DNA of 64,000 nucleotides, taken from Flavobacteriales bacterium. GTDB lineage: Bacteria; Bacteroidota; Bacteroidia; Flavobacteriales_F; PHOS-HE28. Shown here one piece after another: positions 26,160-34,697 of the stretch. Each line of letters begins with the position of its first letter. The stretch's first letter is position 1. Where the stretch lies: the NCBI GenBank assembly GCA_024103275.1, contig JAGFIV010000027.1:1-64000 (forward strand). Direction: 5' to 3'. The notes under the pieces were generated by a model. The model ran no database searches, had not been told where the DNA came from, and saw only the letters and a program-made list of their open reading frames with translations. The position numbers and the translations under genes are program-made.

Positions 26160-26762
26160 ATGTTCAACGTGGTGCATGTAGGCAAGGCCTTCCTGGTGCT
26201 CTTCGCGGTGATCGACATCATCGGCGGCATCCCCGTGATCCTGCAGGTGCGGGAGAAGGCGGGCAAGATCTACCCGGCGCGGGCCACCTTGGTGAGCGCG
26301 GGCATCATGATCGTCTTCCTCTACCTGGGGGAAACGATCCTGGAATTCCTGGGCCTGGACGTGAACTCGTTTGCCGTGGCGGGCTCGCTCGTGCTGTTCT
26401 TCATCGCCTTGGAGATGACCCTGGGCATCCGCCTGTTCAAGGAGGACACCTCGGCGCCGGGCCTGAGCGAGGACCCCAAGGTGTACAGCATCGTACCCTT
26501 GGCCTTCCCGGTGATAGCCGGGGCGGGCACCATCACCACGGTGCTTTCCCTGCGGGCCGAATTCAGCCGGCCGGAGATCCTGGCGGCCATCATCCTGAAC
26601 ATGATCCCCGTGCTGGCCGTGATGCTGCTGACCAACCGCATCGAGCGCCTGCTGGGCCGCGTGGGCATCATCGTGGTGCGCAAGGCCTTCGGCATCATCC
26701 TGCTGGCCATTAGCGTGAAGCTTTTCGCAGGGAACATCACCTACCTGTTCCCCGGCCATTGA
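26160..26762 (+). CDS. MarC family integral membrane protein
   Basis: This 200-aa protein has about six hydrophobic segments and the family pattern FVLFAVIDIIGGIPVI-like near the N-terminus (here LFAVIDIIGGIPVIL), a later SIVPLAFPVIAGAGTITTV, and a C-terminal KAFGIILLAISVKLF. MarC proteins are inner-membrane proteins whose function is still undefined. The gene begins 47 nt after purN, so it might be read through from it or from its own promoter. Confidence 0.9.
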   Translation: MFNVVHVGKAFLVLFAVIDIIGGIPVILQVREKAGKIYPARATLVSAGIMIVFLYLGETILEFLGLDVNSFAVAGSLVLFFIALEMTLGIRLFKEDTSAPGLSEDPKVYSIVPLAFPVIAGAGTITTVLSLRAEFSRPEILAAIILNMIPVLAVMLLTNRIERLLGRVGIIVVRKAFGIILLAISVKLFAGNITYLFPGH

Positions 26763-26789
26763 GCGGCCGTGGTCCCCCATCCACTACCC

Positions 26790-26880
26790 CCTCACCTCCT
26801 TTACTTCCCTTACCTCCCTTACCTCCCTTACCTCCTTCACCCCCCTTCATATCCATTATCTCCCTTTCTTTACCTCCCTC
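26790..26880. repeat. Nonamer tandem repeats (CCTTACCTC)
   Basis: Seven or more pyrimidine-rich 9-bp units, including three perfect consecutive CCTTACCTC (26808-26834) and flanking variants, fill most of the 176-bp gap between marC and rnhA. Confidence 0.88.
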
Positions 26881-26938
26881 GCTTTCCCCACCCCCATCGG
26901 AAAGCCGCAAGCCACGAGCTGACCACCATCCCGCCCCC

Positions 26939-27409
26939 ATGCAGATCACCATCCACACCGACGGGGCCGCCAGCGGCAACCCCGGGCCGGGCGGCTACGG
27001 CGTGGTGCTCCAGGCCGGCAAGCACCGCAAGGAGCTTTGGGGCGGATACCGCCTCACCACCAACAACCGCATGGAGCTGCTGGCGGTGATCGTGGCGCTG
27101 GAAGCCCTGAAGGGCGAAGGGCACGAGGTGACCATCGTGAGCGACAGCAAGTACGTGGTCGATGCCGTGGAAAAAGGCTGGGTGTTCGACTGGCAGAAGA
27201 AGGGGTTCGCCAAGAAGAAGAACCCCGACCTGTGGCAACGCTTCCTGAAGGTCTATCCCAAGCACAAGGTGCGGTTCCGGTGGATACGCGGCCATGCCGG
27301 ACACCCGCTGAACGAGCTGTGCGACCGGTTGGCCGTGGCCGCCCGTGAGCAGCCGGACCTGCCCGCCGACGAGACTTACGAGCAAGGCGCGGAGCAGGGA
27401 CTGTTTTGA
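26939..27409 (+). CDS. rnhA: Ribonuclease HI
   Basis: RNase HI degrades the RNA of RNA-DNA hybrids. The 156-aa protein has the catalytic carboxylates Asp8 (HTDGAASGNPGPGG), Glu in NNRMELLAV, Asp in VSDSKYVV and Asp in NELCDRLA. The HAGHPLNE loop has the expected His. The ATG at 26939 is the family start; upstream frame crosses the repeat and is not coding. Confidence 0.96.
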   Translation: MQITIHTDGAASGNPGPGGYGVVLQAGKHRKELWGGYRLTTNNRMELLAVIVALEALKGEGHEVTIVSDSKYVVDAVEKGWVFDWQKKGFAKKKNPDLWQRFLKVYPKHKVRFRWIRGHAGHPLNELCDRLAVAAREQPDLPADETYEQGAEQGLF

Positions 27410-27518
27410 ACGAGGCGCGACCACCGGGGCCACGACGGGCCGGAAAGCATCCGTTGGGAATAACTTCGCACCCGGTGCGGGCCGCGATCGTCCGTGCCGG
27501 GACCAACCGCCACCGCCC

Positions 27519-28034
27519 ATGCCCATCAACCTGCGCGCCATCGTCAATGCCCATTCCGGGCCCGTCGAGCTGGAACGTGCCACCCCGGAAGCACGCTGGC
27601 AGGTGAAGGGCGCCGCACCGGCCGACCTGGTGAAGACCGGGCCGGGCATGTACAGCCTGGTGCAGGACGGGCGTTCCTTCCGGGCCCTGGTGCTGAAGCA
27701 CGATGCCGGGACGGGCGCGGTGCGGGTCCGCATCGGCGCGCACACCTACACGGTACGCCTGCAGGATGAGCGCCAGCGTCTGATGGAGCTGCTGGGCATC
27801 GACCGCAAGGCGGCGGCCGTGGCGCATGAGCTGAAGGCGCCCATGCCCGGGCTGGTGCTGAAGGTGCTGGTGAAGGAGGGGCAGGAAGTGCAGAAGAACG
27901 ACCCCCTGCTGGTGCTGGAGGCCATGAAGATGGAAAACGTGATCAAGAGCACCGGCCAAGGCACGGTGAAAAAGATACACGCCCGGGAGCAAGCTGCCGT
28001 GGAAAAGGGGCAGTTGCTGCTCAGCTTTGAATAA
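27519..28034 (+). CDS. Biotin carboxyl carrier protein of an acyl-CoA carboxylase
   Basis: The 171-aa product ends with a biotinyl domain. The biotinylated lysine is in EAMKMEN, with the APMPGLVLKVLVKEGQEV lead-in. The N-terminal ~90 residues resemble the biotin-carrier part of propionyl/acetyl-CoA carboxylase or the gamma subunit of a decarboxylase. The matching carboxylase subunits are not in the window. Start ATG 27519 follows a short gap after rnhA; TAACTTCG at 27461-27468 may be a -7 box. Confidence 0.85.
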   Translation: MPINLRAIVNAHSGPVELERATPEARWQVKGAAPADLVKTGPGMYSLVQDGRSFRALVLKHDAGTGAVRVRIGAHTYTVRLQDERQRLMELLGIDRKAAAVAHELKAPMPGLVLKVLVKEGQEVQKNDPLLVLEAMKMENVIKSTGQGTVKKIHAREQAAVEKGQLLLSFE

Positions 28035-28046
28035 CAACCACAAGGA

Positions 28047-28880
28047 ATGAACATGAAGAACCCGATCCCCTCCCTGCTGGCCGTGGCGGCCCTGGCCGCC
28101 TGTAGCCAGCCCGCCCCCGAGACCGCGCCGCCGGCGCCGGTGGCCGATACCACGGCCAAGGCCGAACGGCCTGCATTGGTCGCCCCCGCAAATGCCAAAC
28201 TGACCTTGGTGGCGGCACCCCCCGCCGCCGCCTTCCCCGAGGCGGCATTGAGGCTGGACACCATGGCCCGCAACGAAAAGGACATGACGGTGCATTACAC
28301 CTTCGGCGTCACCGGCTTCGACCTGACCGCGCAAACACCCGATGCCCCGGCACGGGGATGCGCCAACAGCCCCGATGGCCAGCACATCCATTTCATCCTC
28401 AACAACAAACCGTACATCGCCGAATACAAGGCGGACTTCACCGAGAAGGCCGATCCGGGGAACAACGTGATGCTGGCCTTCCTGAGCCGCAGTTACCACG
28501 AAAGCCTGAAGAACAGCGCATCGGTGGTGGTGAGGGAGTTTGCCATGCCTGGCAGCGACGGGGTGCCGGCCATCAACCTGGAGAAAGACCCCGTCCTGTT
28601 CTACAGCCGCCCCAAGGGCGATTACAAGCAGTTCGACGGGGAGAAGATGTTGTTGGACTTCTACCTGCTGAACACCAATCTGGAGGACCAAGGCTACAGC
28701 GTACGCGCCACCATCGACGGTGAAACCTGGATCATCAACAAGTGGGACGCCTACTTCATCGAAGGGCTGGCGCTGGGCCAGCACACCGTGCGACTGGAAC
28801 TGATCGACAAGGACGGCAAGCTGGTGCCCGGCCCGTTCAACGACAGCGGGGAACGCACTTTCAACTATCTGGCCAGTTAG
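28047..28880 (+). CDS. Putative lipoprotein of unknown function
   Basis: The 277-aa product has a lipoprotein signal (LLAVAALAAC, acylated Cys at about residue 19) and a proline/alanine-rich linker. Its C-terminal half contains GQHIHFILNNKPYIAEY and FNDSGERTFNYL and looks like a beta-sandwich repeated twice. The HxHxxxN type segment recalls copper- or sugar-binding folds, but I cannot name a family. It starts 12 nt after the biotin-carrier stop and ends at a strong terminator, so it is the last gene of that unit. Confidence 0.75.
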   Translation: MNMKNPIPSLLAVAALAACSQPAPETAPPAPVADTTAKAERPALVAPANAKLTLVAAPPAAAFPEAALRLDTMARNEKDMTVHYTFGVTGFDLTAQTPDAPARGCANSPDGQHIHFILNNKPYIAEYKADFTEKADPGNNVMLAFLSRSYHESLKNSASVVVREFAMPGSDGVPAINLEKDPVLFYSRPKGDYKQFDGEKMLLDFYLLNTNLEDQGYSVRATIDGETWIINKWDAYFIEGLALGQHTVRLELIDKDGKLVPGPFNDSGERTFNYLAS

Positions 28881-28904
28881 GACGGGAACCCGCTCCTACC
28901 CGAC

Positions 28905-28947
28905 GCAAAGACCCCGGGACCAAGCGGCTTGGTTCCGGGGTCTTTGC
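28905..28947. terminator. Bidirectional terminator hairpin
   Basis: GCAAAGACCCCGGGACCAAGC (21 nt, 28905-28925) pairs with 28927-28947 with a single G-T pair and almost no loop. It lies between the lipoprotein gene and the oppositely oriented pair at 29-32 kb. Confidence 0.85.
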
Positions 28948-29019
28948 ATCCACGTGGTTGGTGCCCGCCTGTCGATGTTCTTCCTGCATCTGCGGTCAAC
29001 CCGGCTTGGCGGGTCCTCT

Positions 29020-29559
29020 TCACTTCAGGCGCTTGCAACGGGTATCCAGCGTACCGGAATGGATCAGCTCCTGCAACTCCCTGATGGGATCACCGAACGA
29101 GGACCGGGGCCCGCAGTCGCAAAGGTCCGTTATCGGGTCGCGGTCGATGATGTCGGCCAGCATGTCCGCCAATGGCGGCGGCTCCTTCATGGCCGCATAG
29201 TCGGCGTAGGTCATGCCCAGGAATGCCGTGTTCAGGCCGACGCCGCGGCGGTCCAGCAGCCAGCCTTGGCCCAGTTCCACCGGCGTGGTCAGCCCGTGTG
29301 CCGTTCGCAGGTCCGTGGGCGCCGGGTAGGAAAGGATGCTCTTCCCATCGTCCGCCAGCATCACGGGCACATGGTCCCGCAGGTCGGTGCGGGTGCGGTA
29401 CAGCACCACACGGGCCGTGCGCGCCATATCCGGGCTTGCGGGCGCGTTTTGGGCACCGGTTTGCGATGAAGGGGGAGGCGGGGGCACCTCGGCCGCCTTC
29501 TTCTTCGCACAGCAGCCGCCGATGAGCAGCAGTGCCGAAACGATCAGGACCTGTTTCAT
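29020..29559 (-). CDS. Conserved Bacteroidota lipoprotein next to the C10 protease
   Basis: The ATG at 29559 (inside the C10 protease stop region, ATGA overlap) gives 179 aa with lipobox LIGGC (Cys at residue 16) and a proline-rich linker. The mature domain has SYPAPTDLR, GWLLDRRGVGLNTAFLGMTYADY and DCGPRSSFGDP. I recognise this pattern as a conserved Bacteroidota protein of unknown function. The coupling to a secreted protease suggests a related role (inhibitor, chaperone or unrelated co-expression), which is only inference. Confidence 0.75.
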   Translation of the reverse strand: MKQVLIVSALLLIGGCCAKKKAAEVPPPPPSSQTGAQNAPASPDMARTARVVLYRTRTDLRDHVPVMLADDGKSILSYPAPTDLRTAHGLTTPVELGQGWLLDRRGVGLNTAFLGMTYADYAAMKEPPPLADMLADIIDRDPITDLCDCGPRSSFGDPIRELQELIHSGTLDTRCKRLK

Positions 29560-32216
29560 CGCGCTATGATCAACCGGTTGTTCCACACGCCCTGGTCCGT
29601 GTGCAGGCGAAGCACGTACGCACCTTCGGGCAATTTGCCCACCGCCAGGTTGATCCGGCCAGCCGGGGCCTTCGCCAACGGCGTTTCCTCCGGCAAGGCA
29701 CGTCCCTGCATGTCCACCAGCTCCGCCCGCAGTACCGCGCCTTGGAAATCCCCAAGCTCCAACGTCACCTGGTCGTTGGCCGGGTTGGGGTGCATGGTGA
29801 TGTGCCCCAGGGCAGGATTCCCCTCAATGCCGTTGACCCCTTGCTGGATGTCCAGTTCCAGCAGGTACGTCCCGGTATTGCCGGCGAAGTAGGGTGCCAC
29901 ATGGAACCATACGGTTCCACCCCCGGCCACCGTGATCGGGCCGGACATCACATCATCATAGGCTTCAGACCAGTTGGCGCCATCGGTGGACCAGGACCAC
30001 AGGCCGTCCACGGTGTAGCTGTATCCATTGCCACTGTTCCAGGAATCGTGCAGGCGTGCGTTGATGGCATAGGTTGTCCCCGCAGGCAATACCACCTTGT
30101 AATGATCCTGGTCGGTGCCGTTGTGCAGGTTGGAACCCGTGGTGGCCACCGTGGCGTTGTTGCCGTTGAAGGAAACGGGGAGGGCGGCTGCCTGTGCCGT
30201 GGTGTTGTTGGGCTCATACTGGTCGCCTTGCACGGCAGGAGCGGTCACCGTCACGAAGATCGGGTTGGCATAATAGCTGGACCCGGTGAGCTGCCAGCCG
30301 CTGTTGTTGGGATTGTGCTGCACGGCCAGCAGGTAGGTGCCCGGCTCCACGGTCACCGTGGCGGGCCCGAACGAGAGCGGGTTGTTGTACACGTATCCGC
30401 TGGGAAGGCCTTGTGATTCGTTGAGCAAGCCGACATCCTGTGCCCAGGTGCCGTCCAAGTTGTACAGGCCGATGCCGTACTGGCCATAGAAGGTGGCCCA
30501 GCCGTCATTGATGATGTTGGTGGTGACGGTGATCTGCTGGCCTTGTACCAACGATGTTCCCGGGGATACATTGATCGCGCTGTACAGCTCGATGTCGTTG
30601 GGGTTGGTCACGGTGATCTCCGGGAAGTTGGTATAGGAACCGTTGTCATCCACCAGCACCCACTCGCCCCCCGTGGCGCGGTAGAAGATGCCGATGTAAT
30701 AGGTGCCGGGCAGCATGGAGAACAGCCCGCTGGTGGAAAACACGAGGTTGTTGTTGTACACATTGCCCGCCGGCAGACTGTAATTCGTCAGCACCTGTAC
30801 GTAGCCCACGAAATTCCCGTTGGCATCGAAGGCCGCCGCACAGTAGTCCCCGTTGAAGGTGTTGGAGCCGTTGTTGATGATGTTGGTGCTCACCGAGAAG
30901 GCCTGCCCATAGTATATGGTGGTGGCCGAGGGGCTCACCCAGGTGTACAGGGCCATGTTGAAGGTTTCGGGATTGCCCCCTCCGCCGCCACCGGGCGGGG
31001 GCTTCAGCCCGAATATGGCGTGCTGGTCGCTGTTGAACCCACCGGTGCCGCCACCGGTGCCGATCGAGGTCGGGTCCAGGTTGGAGATTGCAAAATAGCC
31101 GTCGGCCTGGCCGCCCCATCCCCAGTTGATGTGGAACAAATCGTTGTTGTCGTAGCCGTCCAGCACGAAACAATGGCCGCCGCCGGAACCAAATCCGGCA
31201 TAAATGATGGGGCGGCTGCCGTCCAGTTCGGCCTTGAGCATGTTCACCCACTGCGACTCGGAAAAGTTGGCGCGCATCTTCCCCTGCATCCCCTGGTCGT
31301 AGCCGAAATAGGTGCGCAATGCATACTCGGCACAATGCTGAACGGGGGTGTAGCTGCTGATCACATACGCGCCGCTTACCTGCGGGCTGTAGTTCATCTC
31401 CACGCCCACCCCGCAGTGGTACATCAGGGTGGCCACCGCATTGTTGGCGCTGTTCACGATGTTCGGCATGGCCCCCCAGTCGTATGTGGTGGCCCCGAAG
31501 TTGGCCGACAGGGTGCCGTAGTTGTCGGCATTGTAGGAGTGGAAGCCCTGCCCTTGGGCCGGGTGGTTGTGGTACTTCATCACCTGGGCCATGGCCGTGG
31601 CCACGCAGCCGGTGACCGAGCCGCCCGGACATAAGGCATTCACATAAGGCGCCTGGTCCCATTTGGTGGCCACCAAGGGCTGCACGGAATCCATGTCCCT
31701 GGCGGATTCCTGCCCGCCGTCCAGGATCGCCGCCCAGGCAGCCTGCACGTCGGGGTCCGCCTGTCCACCTTCTTCCACGGCCACCCTGATCTGGACTTCA
31801 TACCCGTGCAGCCAGTCCCGCACATCGTACCGCAGCTCGCCTGCAGGGAACTGCACCTCGGTGGAATAGCCCAGAATGGGCATCACCAGGTTGTCGCCGG
31901 CCACGATCACGAAGCCTTGTCCGGCAGTATTGTAGACGCGGTAGAACACCTGCGGTCCTTCAAAGCCCTGCACAGGCCCTTCCCGGGTGAGCACCAATTG
32001 CAGGTCGTTGGCGCGCAGGGTGCTGAATCCGGCACCTTGGCTGGCCAGCTGGCGCGCCGCCACGGTCCGCGCGGTGGCCTCGGGCACTTGTGCGGCCATG
32101 GCCGAGGCGGAAAGAAAAATGAAGGACCACAGGCCGACAATGATCTTGGCAACCTCGGTTGGCCACGGGCTTGCGGGGGTAGGGATCGTTTTCATGGGGT
32201 GAAGGTTCAGGTTCAT
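29556..32216 (-). CDS. C10 (streptopain-family) cysteine protease, T9SS-secreted
   Basis: Start is ATG 32216; the frame begins at 32252 but the -7 box at 32234-32241 excludes that. An inner ATG at 32195 is also possible. The 886-aa protein has a signal/hydrophobic segment (residues 24-40) and a pro-region of about 140 residues. The catalytic core has Cys204 (VTGCVATAMAQ) and His348 (GGGHCFVLDGY), followed by FHINWGWGG. Two Ig-like domains of about 130 aa, a PPC-like domain (EPNNTTAQ onward) and a T9SS sorting domain (HPNPANDQVTLE to LIIAR) follow. The protein should be an extracellular or surface protease. Confidence 0.92.
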   Translation of the reverse strand: MNLNLHPMKTIPTPASPWPTEVAKIIVGLWSFIFLSASAMAAQVPEATARTVAARQLASQGAGFSTLRANDLQLVLTREGPVQGFEGPQVFYRVYNTAGQGFVIVAGDNLVMPILGYSTEVQFPAGELRYDVRDWLHGYEVQIRVAVEEGGQADPDVQAAWAAILDGGQESARDMDSVQPLVATKWDQAPYVNALCPGGSVTGCVATAMAQVMKYHNHPAQGQGFHSYNADNYGTLSANFGATTYDWGAMPNIVNSANNAVATLMYHCGVGVEMNYSPQVSGAYVISSYTPVQHCAEYALRTYFGYDQGMQGKMRANFSESQWVNMLKAELDGSRPIIYAGFGSGGGHCFVLDGYDNNDLFHINWGWGGQADGYFAISNLDPTSIGTGGGTGGFNSDQHAIFGLKPPPGGGGGGNPETFNMALYTWVSPSATTIYYGQAFSVSTNIINNGSNTFNGDYCAAAFDANGNFVGYVQVLTNYSLPAGNVYNNNLVFSTSGLFSMLPGTYYIGIFYRATGGEWVLVDDNGSYTNFPEITVTNPNDIELYSAINVSPGTSLVQGQQITVTTNIINDGWATFYGQYGIGLYNLDGTWAQDVGLLNESQGLPSGYVYNNPLSFGPATVTVEPGTYLLAVQHNPNNSGWQLTGSSYYANPIFVTVTAPAVQGDQYEPNNTTAQAAALPVSFNGNNATVATTGSNLHNGTDQDHYKVVLPAGTTYAINARLHDSWNSGNGYSYTVDGLWSWSTDGANWSEAYDDVMSGPITVAGGGTVWFHVAPYFAGNTGTYLLELDIQQGVNGIEGNPALGHITMHPNPANDQVTLELGDFQGAVLRAELVDMQGRALPEETPLAKAPAGRINLAVGKLPEGAYVLRLHTDQGVWNNRLIIAR

Positions 32217-32233
32217 GCGGGGTTCCCTTACCG

Positions 32234-32241
32234 CAAACCTA
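32234..32241 (-). promoter_or_regulatory. -7 element for the C10 protease gene
   Basis: TAGGTTTG on the minus strand matches TAnnTTTG and ends 17 nt before ATG 32216. No -33 TTG at normal spacing. Confidence 0.55.
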
Positions 32242-32289
32242 TCCAGATTCACCCGCCGCCACCATCCCCAAAATGGGGGTCCCAGTCAC

Positions 32290-33216
32290 TTATTCCCGCA
32301 CCAGCTTGATGTCGAAATCCACCAGGTCCACGAACTGCTGGATGCGCAGGTCGATCTCTTCCTGCTTGAGCTCCAACAGGCGTTCCACGCCGAACTTTTC
32401 GCAGCAAAAGGACGCCATGGCCGATCCCACGATGATGGCCCGCTTGAGGTTGTTGAAACTGTGGTCGCCGCTGCGGGCCAGGTAGCCGATGAAGCCGCCC
32501 GCGAAGGTGTCGCCGGCACCGGTGGGGTCCACCACCTCGTCCAAGGGCATGGCAGGTGCAAAAAACACACGCTTCTTGTTGAAGAGCAAGGCACCATGTT
32601 CCCCCTTTTTCACCACCAGGTATTGGGGGCCCATTTCCATGATGGCGTGGGCGGCCCTCACCAAGCTGTGCTCATCGCTCAGCTGGCGTGCTTCCGAATC
32701 GTTGATGGCCAGGATGTCCACCCGCGAGATCACGTCGCGCAGCTTGTCCAAGGCGTTGTCCATCCAGAAGTTCATGGTGTCCATCACCACCAGTGATGGG
32801 CTTTCCACCTGGTCGAGCACCTTGGCCTGCACCGCGGGGTCCAGGTTGCCGAGCATCAGGTATTCGGCCCGCCTGTATGCGGGATTGAGGTCGGGGTCCA
32901 GGTCCTGCAGCACGTTCAAGCGGGTCTCCAGGGTGTCCCGGGAGTTCATGTCGTAGTGGTACTTGCCGCTCCAGAAGAAACTTTCCTTGCCCGGCATCAG
33001 CTCCAGGCCGTCCAGGTTGATGCCGCGTTCGCGCATGCGGTGCATCATGCCTTGGGGAAAGTCGTCGCCGATCACGCTGACGATGCCTTGGTCCCGCACG
33101 AAATACGAGGCGGCCAGCGAGATGTAGGTGGCGGCCCCGCCGACCACCTTGTCGGCCCGGCCGAAGGGCGTTTCAATGTTGTCGAAGGCGACGGTTCCGA
33201 CGGTGACGAGCTTCAT
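32290..33216 (-). CDS. PfkB-family carbohydrate kinase
   Basis: The 308-aa protein belongs to the ribokinase/PfkB family, ATP-dependent kinases of sugars and nucleosides. It has the N-terminal GGAATYISLAASYF and the C-terminal signature DPTGAGDTFAGGF with the catalytic Asp. The substrate (adenosine, fructose or other sugar) is not determinable here. CACCTTTG (33239-33246) upstream may be its -7 box. Confidence 0.9.
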   Translation of the reverse strand: MKLVTVGTVAFDNIETPFGRADKVVGGAATYISLAASYFVRDQGIVSVIGDDFPQGMMHRMRERGINLDGLELMPGKESFFWSGKYHYDMNSRDTLETRLNVLQDLDPDLNPAYRRAEYLMLGNLDPAVQAKVLDQVESPSLVVMDTMNFWMDNALDKLRDVISRVDILAINDSEARQLSDEHSLVRAAHAIMEMGPQYLVVKKGEHGALLFNKKRVFFAPAMPLDEVVDPTGAGDTFAGGFIGYLARSGDHSFNNLKRAIIVGSAMASFCCEKFGVERLLELKQEEIDLRIQQFVDLVDFDIKLVRE

Positions 33217-33238
33217 GGATGGATGTTTGTACGGTCGG

Positions 33239-33246
33239 CAAAGGTG
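33239..33246 (-). promoter_or_regulatory. -7-like element for the PfkB kinase gene
   Basis: CACCTTTG on the minus strand lies 22 nt before the ATG at 33216. It deviates from TAnnTTTG only in the first base. Confidence 0.35.
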
Positions 33247-33278
33247 GGGCGATCCGTGCGAACGCGCCCGGCATGAAA

Positions 33279-33309
33279 AAAGGGCCCCGACAGCGTGCCG
33301 AGGCCCTTT
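33279..33309 (-). terminator. Terminator after tRNA-Asn
   Basis: On the minus strand AAAGGGCC and GGCCCTTT pair around a loop that also has inner complementarity, and a T-run follows. It lies directly downstream of the tRNA-Asn. Confidence 0.85.
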
Positions 33310-33310
33310 G

Positions 33311-33384
33311 CTCCCCGGGCTGGACTTGAACCAGCGACCCCCTGATTAACAGTCAGGTGCTCTAACCGGCTGAGCTACCGAGGA
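33311..33384 (-). tRNA. tRNA-Asn(GUU)
   Basis: Read on the minus strand, the acceptor stem TCCTCGG/CCGGGGA, the D-arm with TAGCTCAG, the anticodon stem-loop CTGACTGTTAATCAG with GTT, and the T-arm GGTTCAAGTCC form a complete 74-nt cloverleaf. CCA is not encoded. Confidence 0.96.
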
Positions 33385-33412
33385 AGAAATCCCCCTTCTT
33401 GCAAAGGGATCG

Positions 33413-33442
33413 CAAAAGTAGACAGCCCCGGCGATCGTGCAA
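33413..33442 (-). promoter_or_regulatory. Promoter of tRNA-Asn
   Basis: On the minus strand TTG (33440-33442), a 19-nt spacer and TACTTTTG (33413-33420) match the Bacteroidota promoter exactly. The -7 box is 28 nt before the mature tRNA 5' end. Confidence 0.8.
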
Positions 33443-33464
33443 GTACCAAGGCACAAAGGCCGGC

Positions 33465-34619
33465 CTACACAGCGGCCTGCGGCGTGGAATCCAACGCCTT
33501 CACATAGACCCGGTAGCGCTTCCAGATCACACCGCCCAGCCGCTCCACCTCCGCGCACATCCGCGTGTTGGTCTCCAGGATCAAGTGGCTGTCCATGTGC
33601 GTGAAGCCGCGGCGGCGGGCCGTGCCCAGCAGTTCGTTGGCCAGCAGGCAGGTTAGTCCGCGCCCTTGCAGGTGGGGCTGCACCGCACCCAGCAGCAGGT
33701 CCAGTTGCTTGGAGCGGCGCATGCTCCGCAGCACATGGATGAAGCCGAAGGGGAAGAGGCGGCCCTTGGCCTTCCGCAATCCTTCGCTCATGTCCGGCAT
33801 GGCCACCACGAAGGCGACCGGCCTATCCTCGCGGTCCACCAACACCTTCACCAGTTCAGGGTCCAGCACGGGCATGTACTGGGCCGCAAGCTTCCTCATC
33901 TCCTTCGGGGTCAGGGGCGTGAAGCCGAGCAGGTCCCCGTAGGTTTCGTTCACCAGCTGAAGGACGGGCACCACCCAGGGCTTCAGGGTGCGGCGCGAAT
34001 GGATGGGCACGATGCGGAACCCGGCCGTGGAGGCCAAGCGCCCGGCGATGCGTGCGTAGAGCGGTGGCAGCACTTCCGGTATGGGCGTGCGGTAGGCCAC
34101 GGCATCGGAGAACTTGGTGTAGCCGCACGCCTCGATATGGCCCGGTAAGAATTCCGGGTTGGTGGGCGTGGCGATCACGGGCAGGTGCTCGAAGCCCTCC
34201 ACCTGCGCGCCTTGCGGGTCCTTGTCGCTGAGGCCGAACGGCCCGATGATGCGCTGCATGCCATGGCCACGGGCCCAATGCTCCACGGCGGCCAGCAGGG
34301 CCGCGCCCACCGCCCCGTCGTCGATCATGTCCAACTGGTAGAAACGTGCCGTCCGCTCCCCGTGGGCCTGGTTGTGAACACGGTGGATGATGCCCATGAT
34401 GCGCCCCGTGCACCGGTCGCCTTGCCAGGCGAGGAAGCGCACATGGTCGCACGCCTTCAGCGCGTCGTTCCGGCGCAGGTCGTGGAAGGCATGCTCATCG
34501 GCCCAAACCGGCGGCACGCGGTTGGGCCGCTGACCGGGCAGCGTTTCCGGAAGGTGGATGAACCGGCGCAGCGCCTTGGCGTCCCGTACTTCCTCCACGC
34601 GGACCGGTAGGGCGGGCAT
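33465..34619 (-). CDS. GNAT-like N-acetyltransferase-fold protein
   Basis: The ATG at 34619 gives 384 aa. The protein resembles a conserved Bacteroidota family of GNAT-fold proteins with an N-terminal RRFIHLPETL region, an IGPFGLSDKDPQG segment, and a C-terminal LQGRGLTCLLANELL acetyl-CoA-like loop. The real acyl donor and substrate are unknown. CGAATGTA (34664-34671; TACATTCG on the minus strand) may be the -7 box 44 nt upstream. Confidence 0.8.
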   Translation of the reverse strand: MPALPVRVEEVRDAKALRRFIHLPETLPGQRPNRVPPVWADEHAFHDLRRNDALKACDHVRFLAWQGDRCTGRIMGIIHRVHNQAHGERTARFYQLDMIDDGAVGAALLAAVEHWARGHGMQRIIGPFGLSDKDPQGAQVEGFEHLPVIATPTNPEFLPGHIEACGYTKFSDAVAYRTPIPEVLPPLYARIAGRLASTAGFRIVPIHSRRTLKPWVVPVLQLVNETYGDLLGFTPLTPKEMRKLAAQYMPVLDPELVKVLVDREDRPVAFVVAMPDMSEGLRKAKGRLFPFGFIHVLRSMRRSKQLDLLLGAVQPHLQGRGLTCLLANELLGTARRRGFTHMDSHLILETNTRMCAEVERLGGVIWKRYRVYVKALDSTPQAAV

Positions 34620-34697
34620 TGCTGGTTGGCTGGTGAAAGGGTGCGTAGGGCACGGCACCGGTGCGAATGTATCCGGTGGCGCGGTGCGCCGGCCCGA

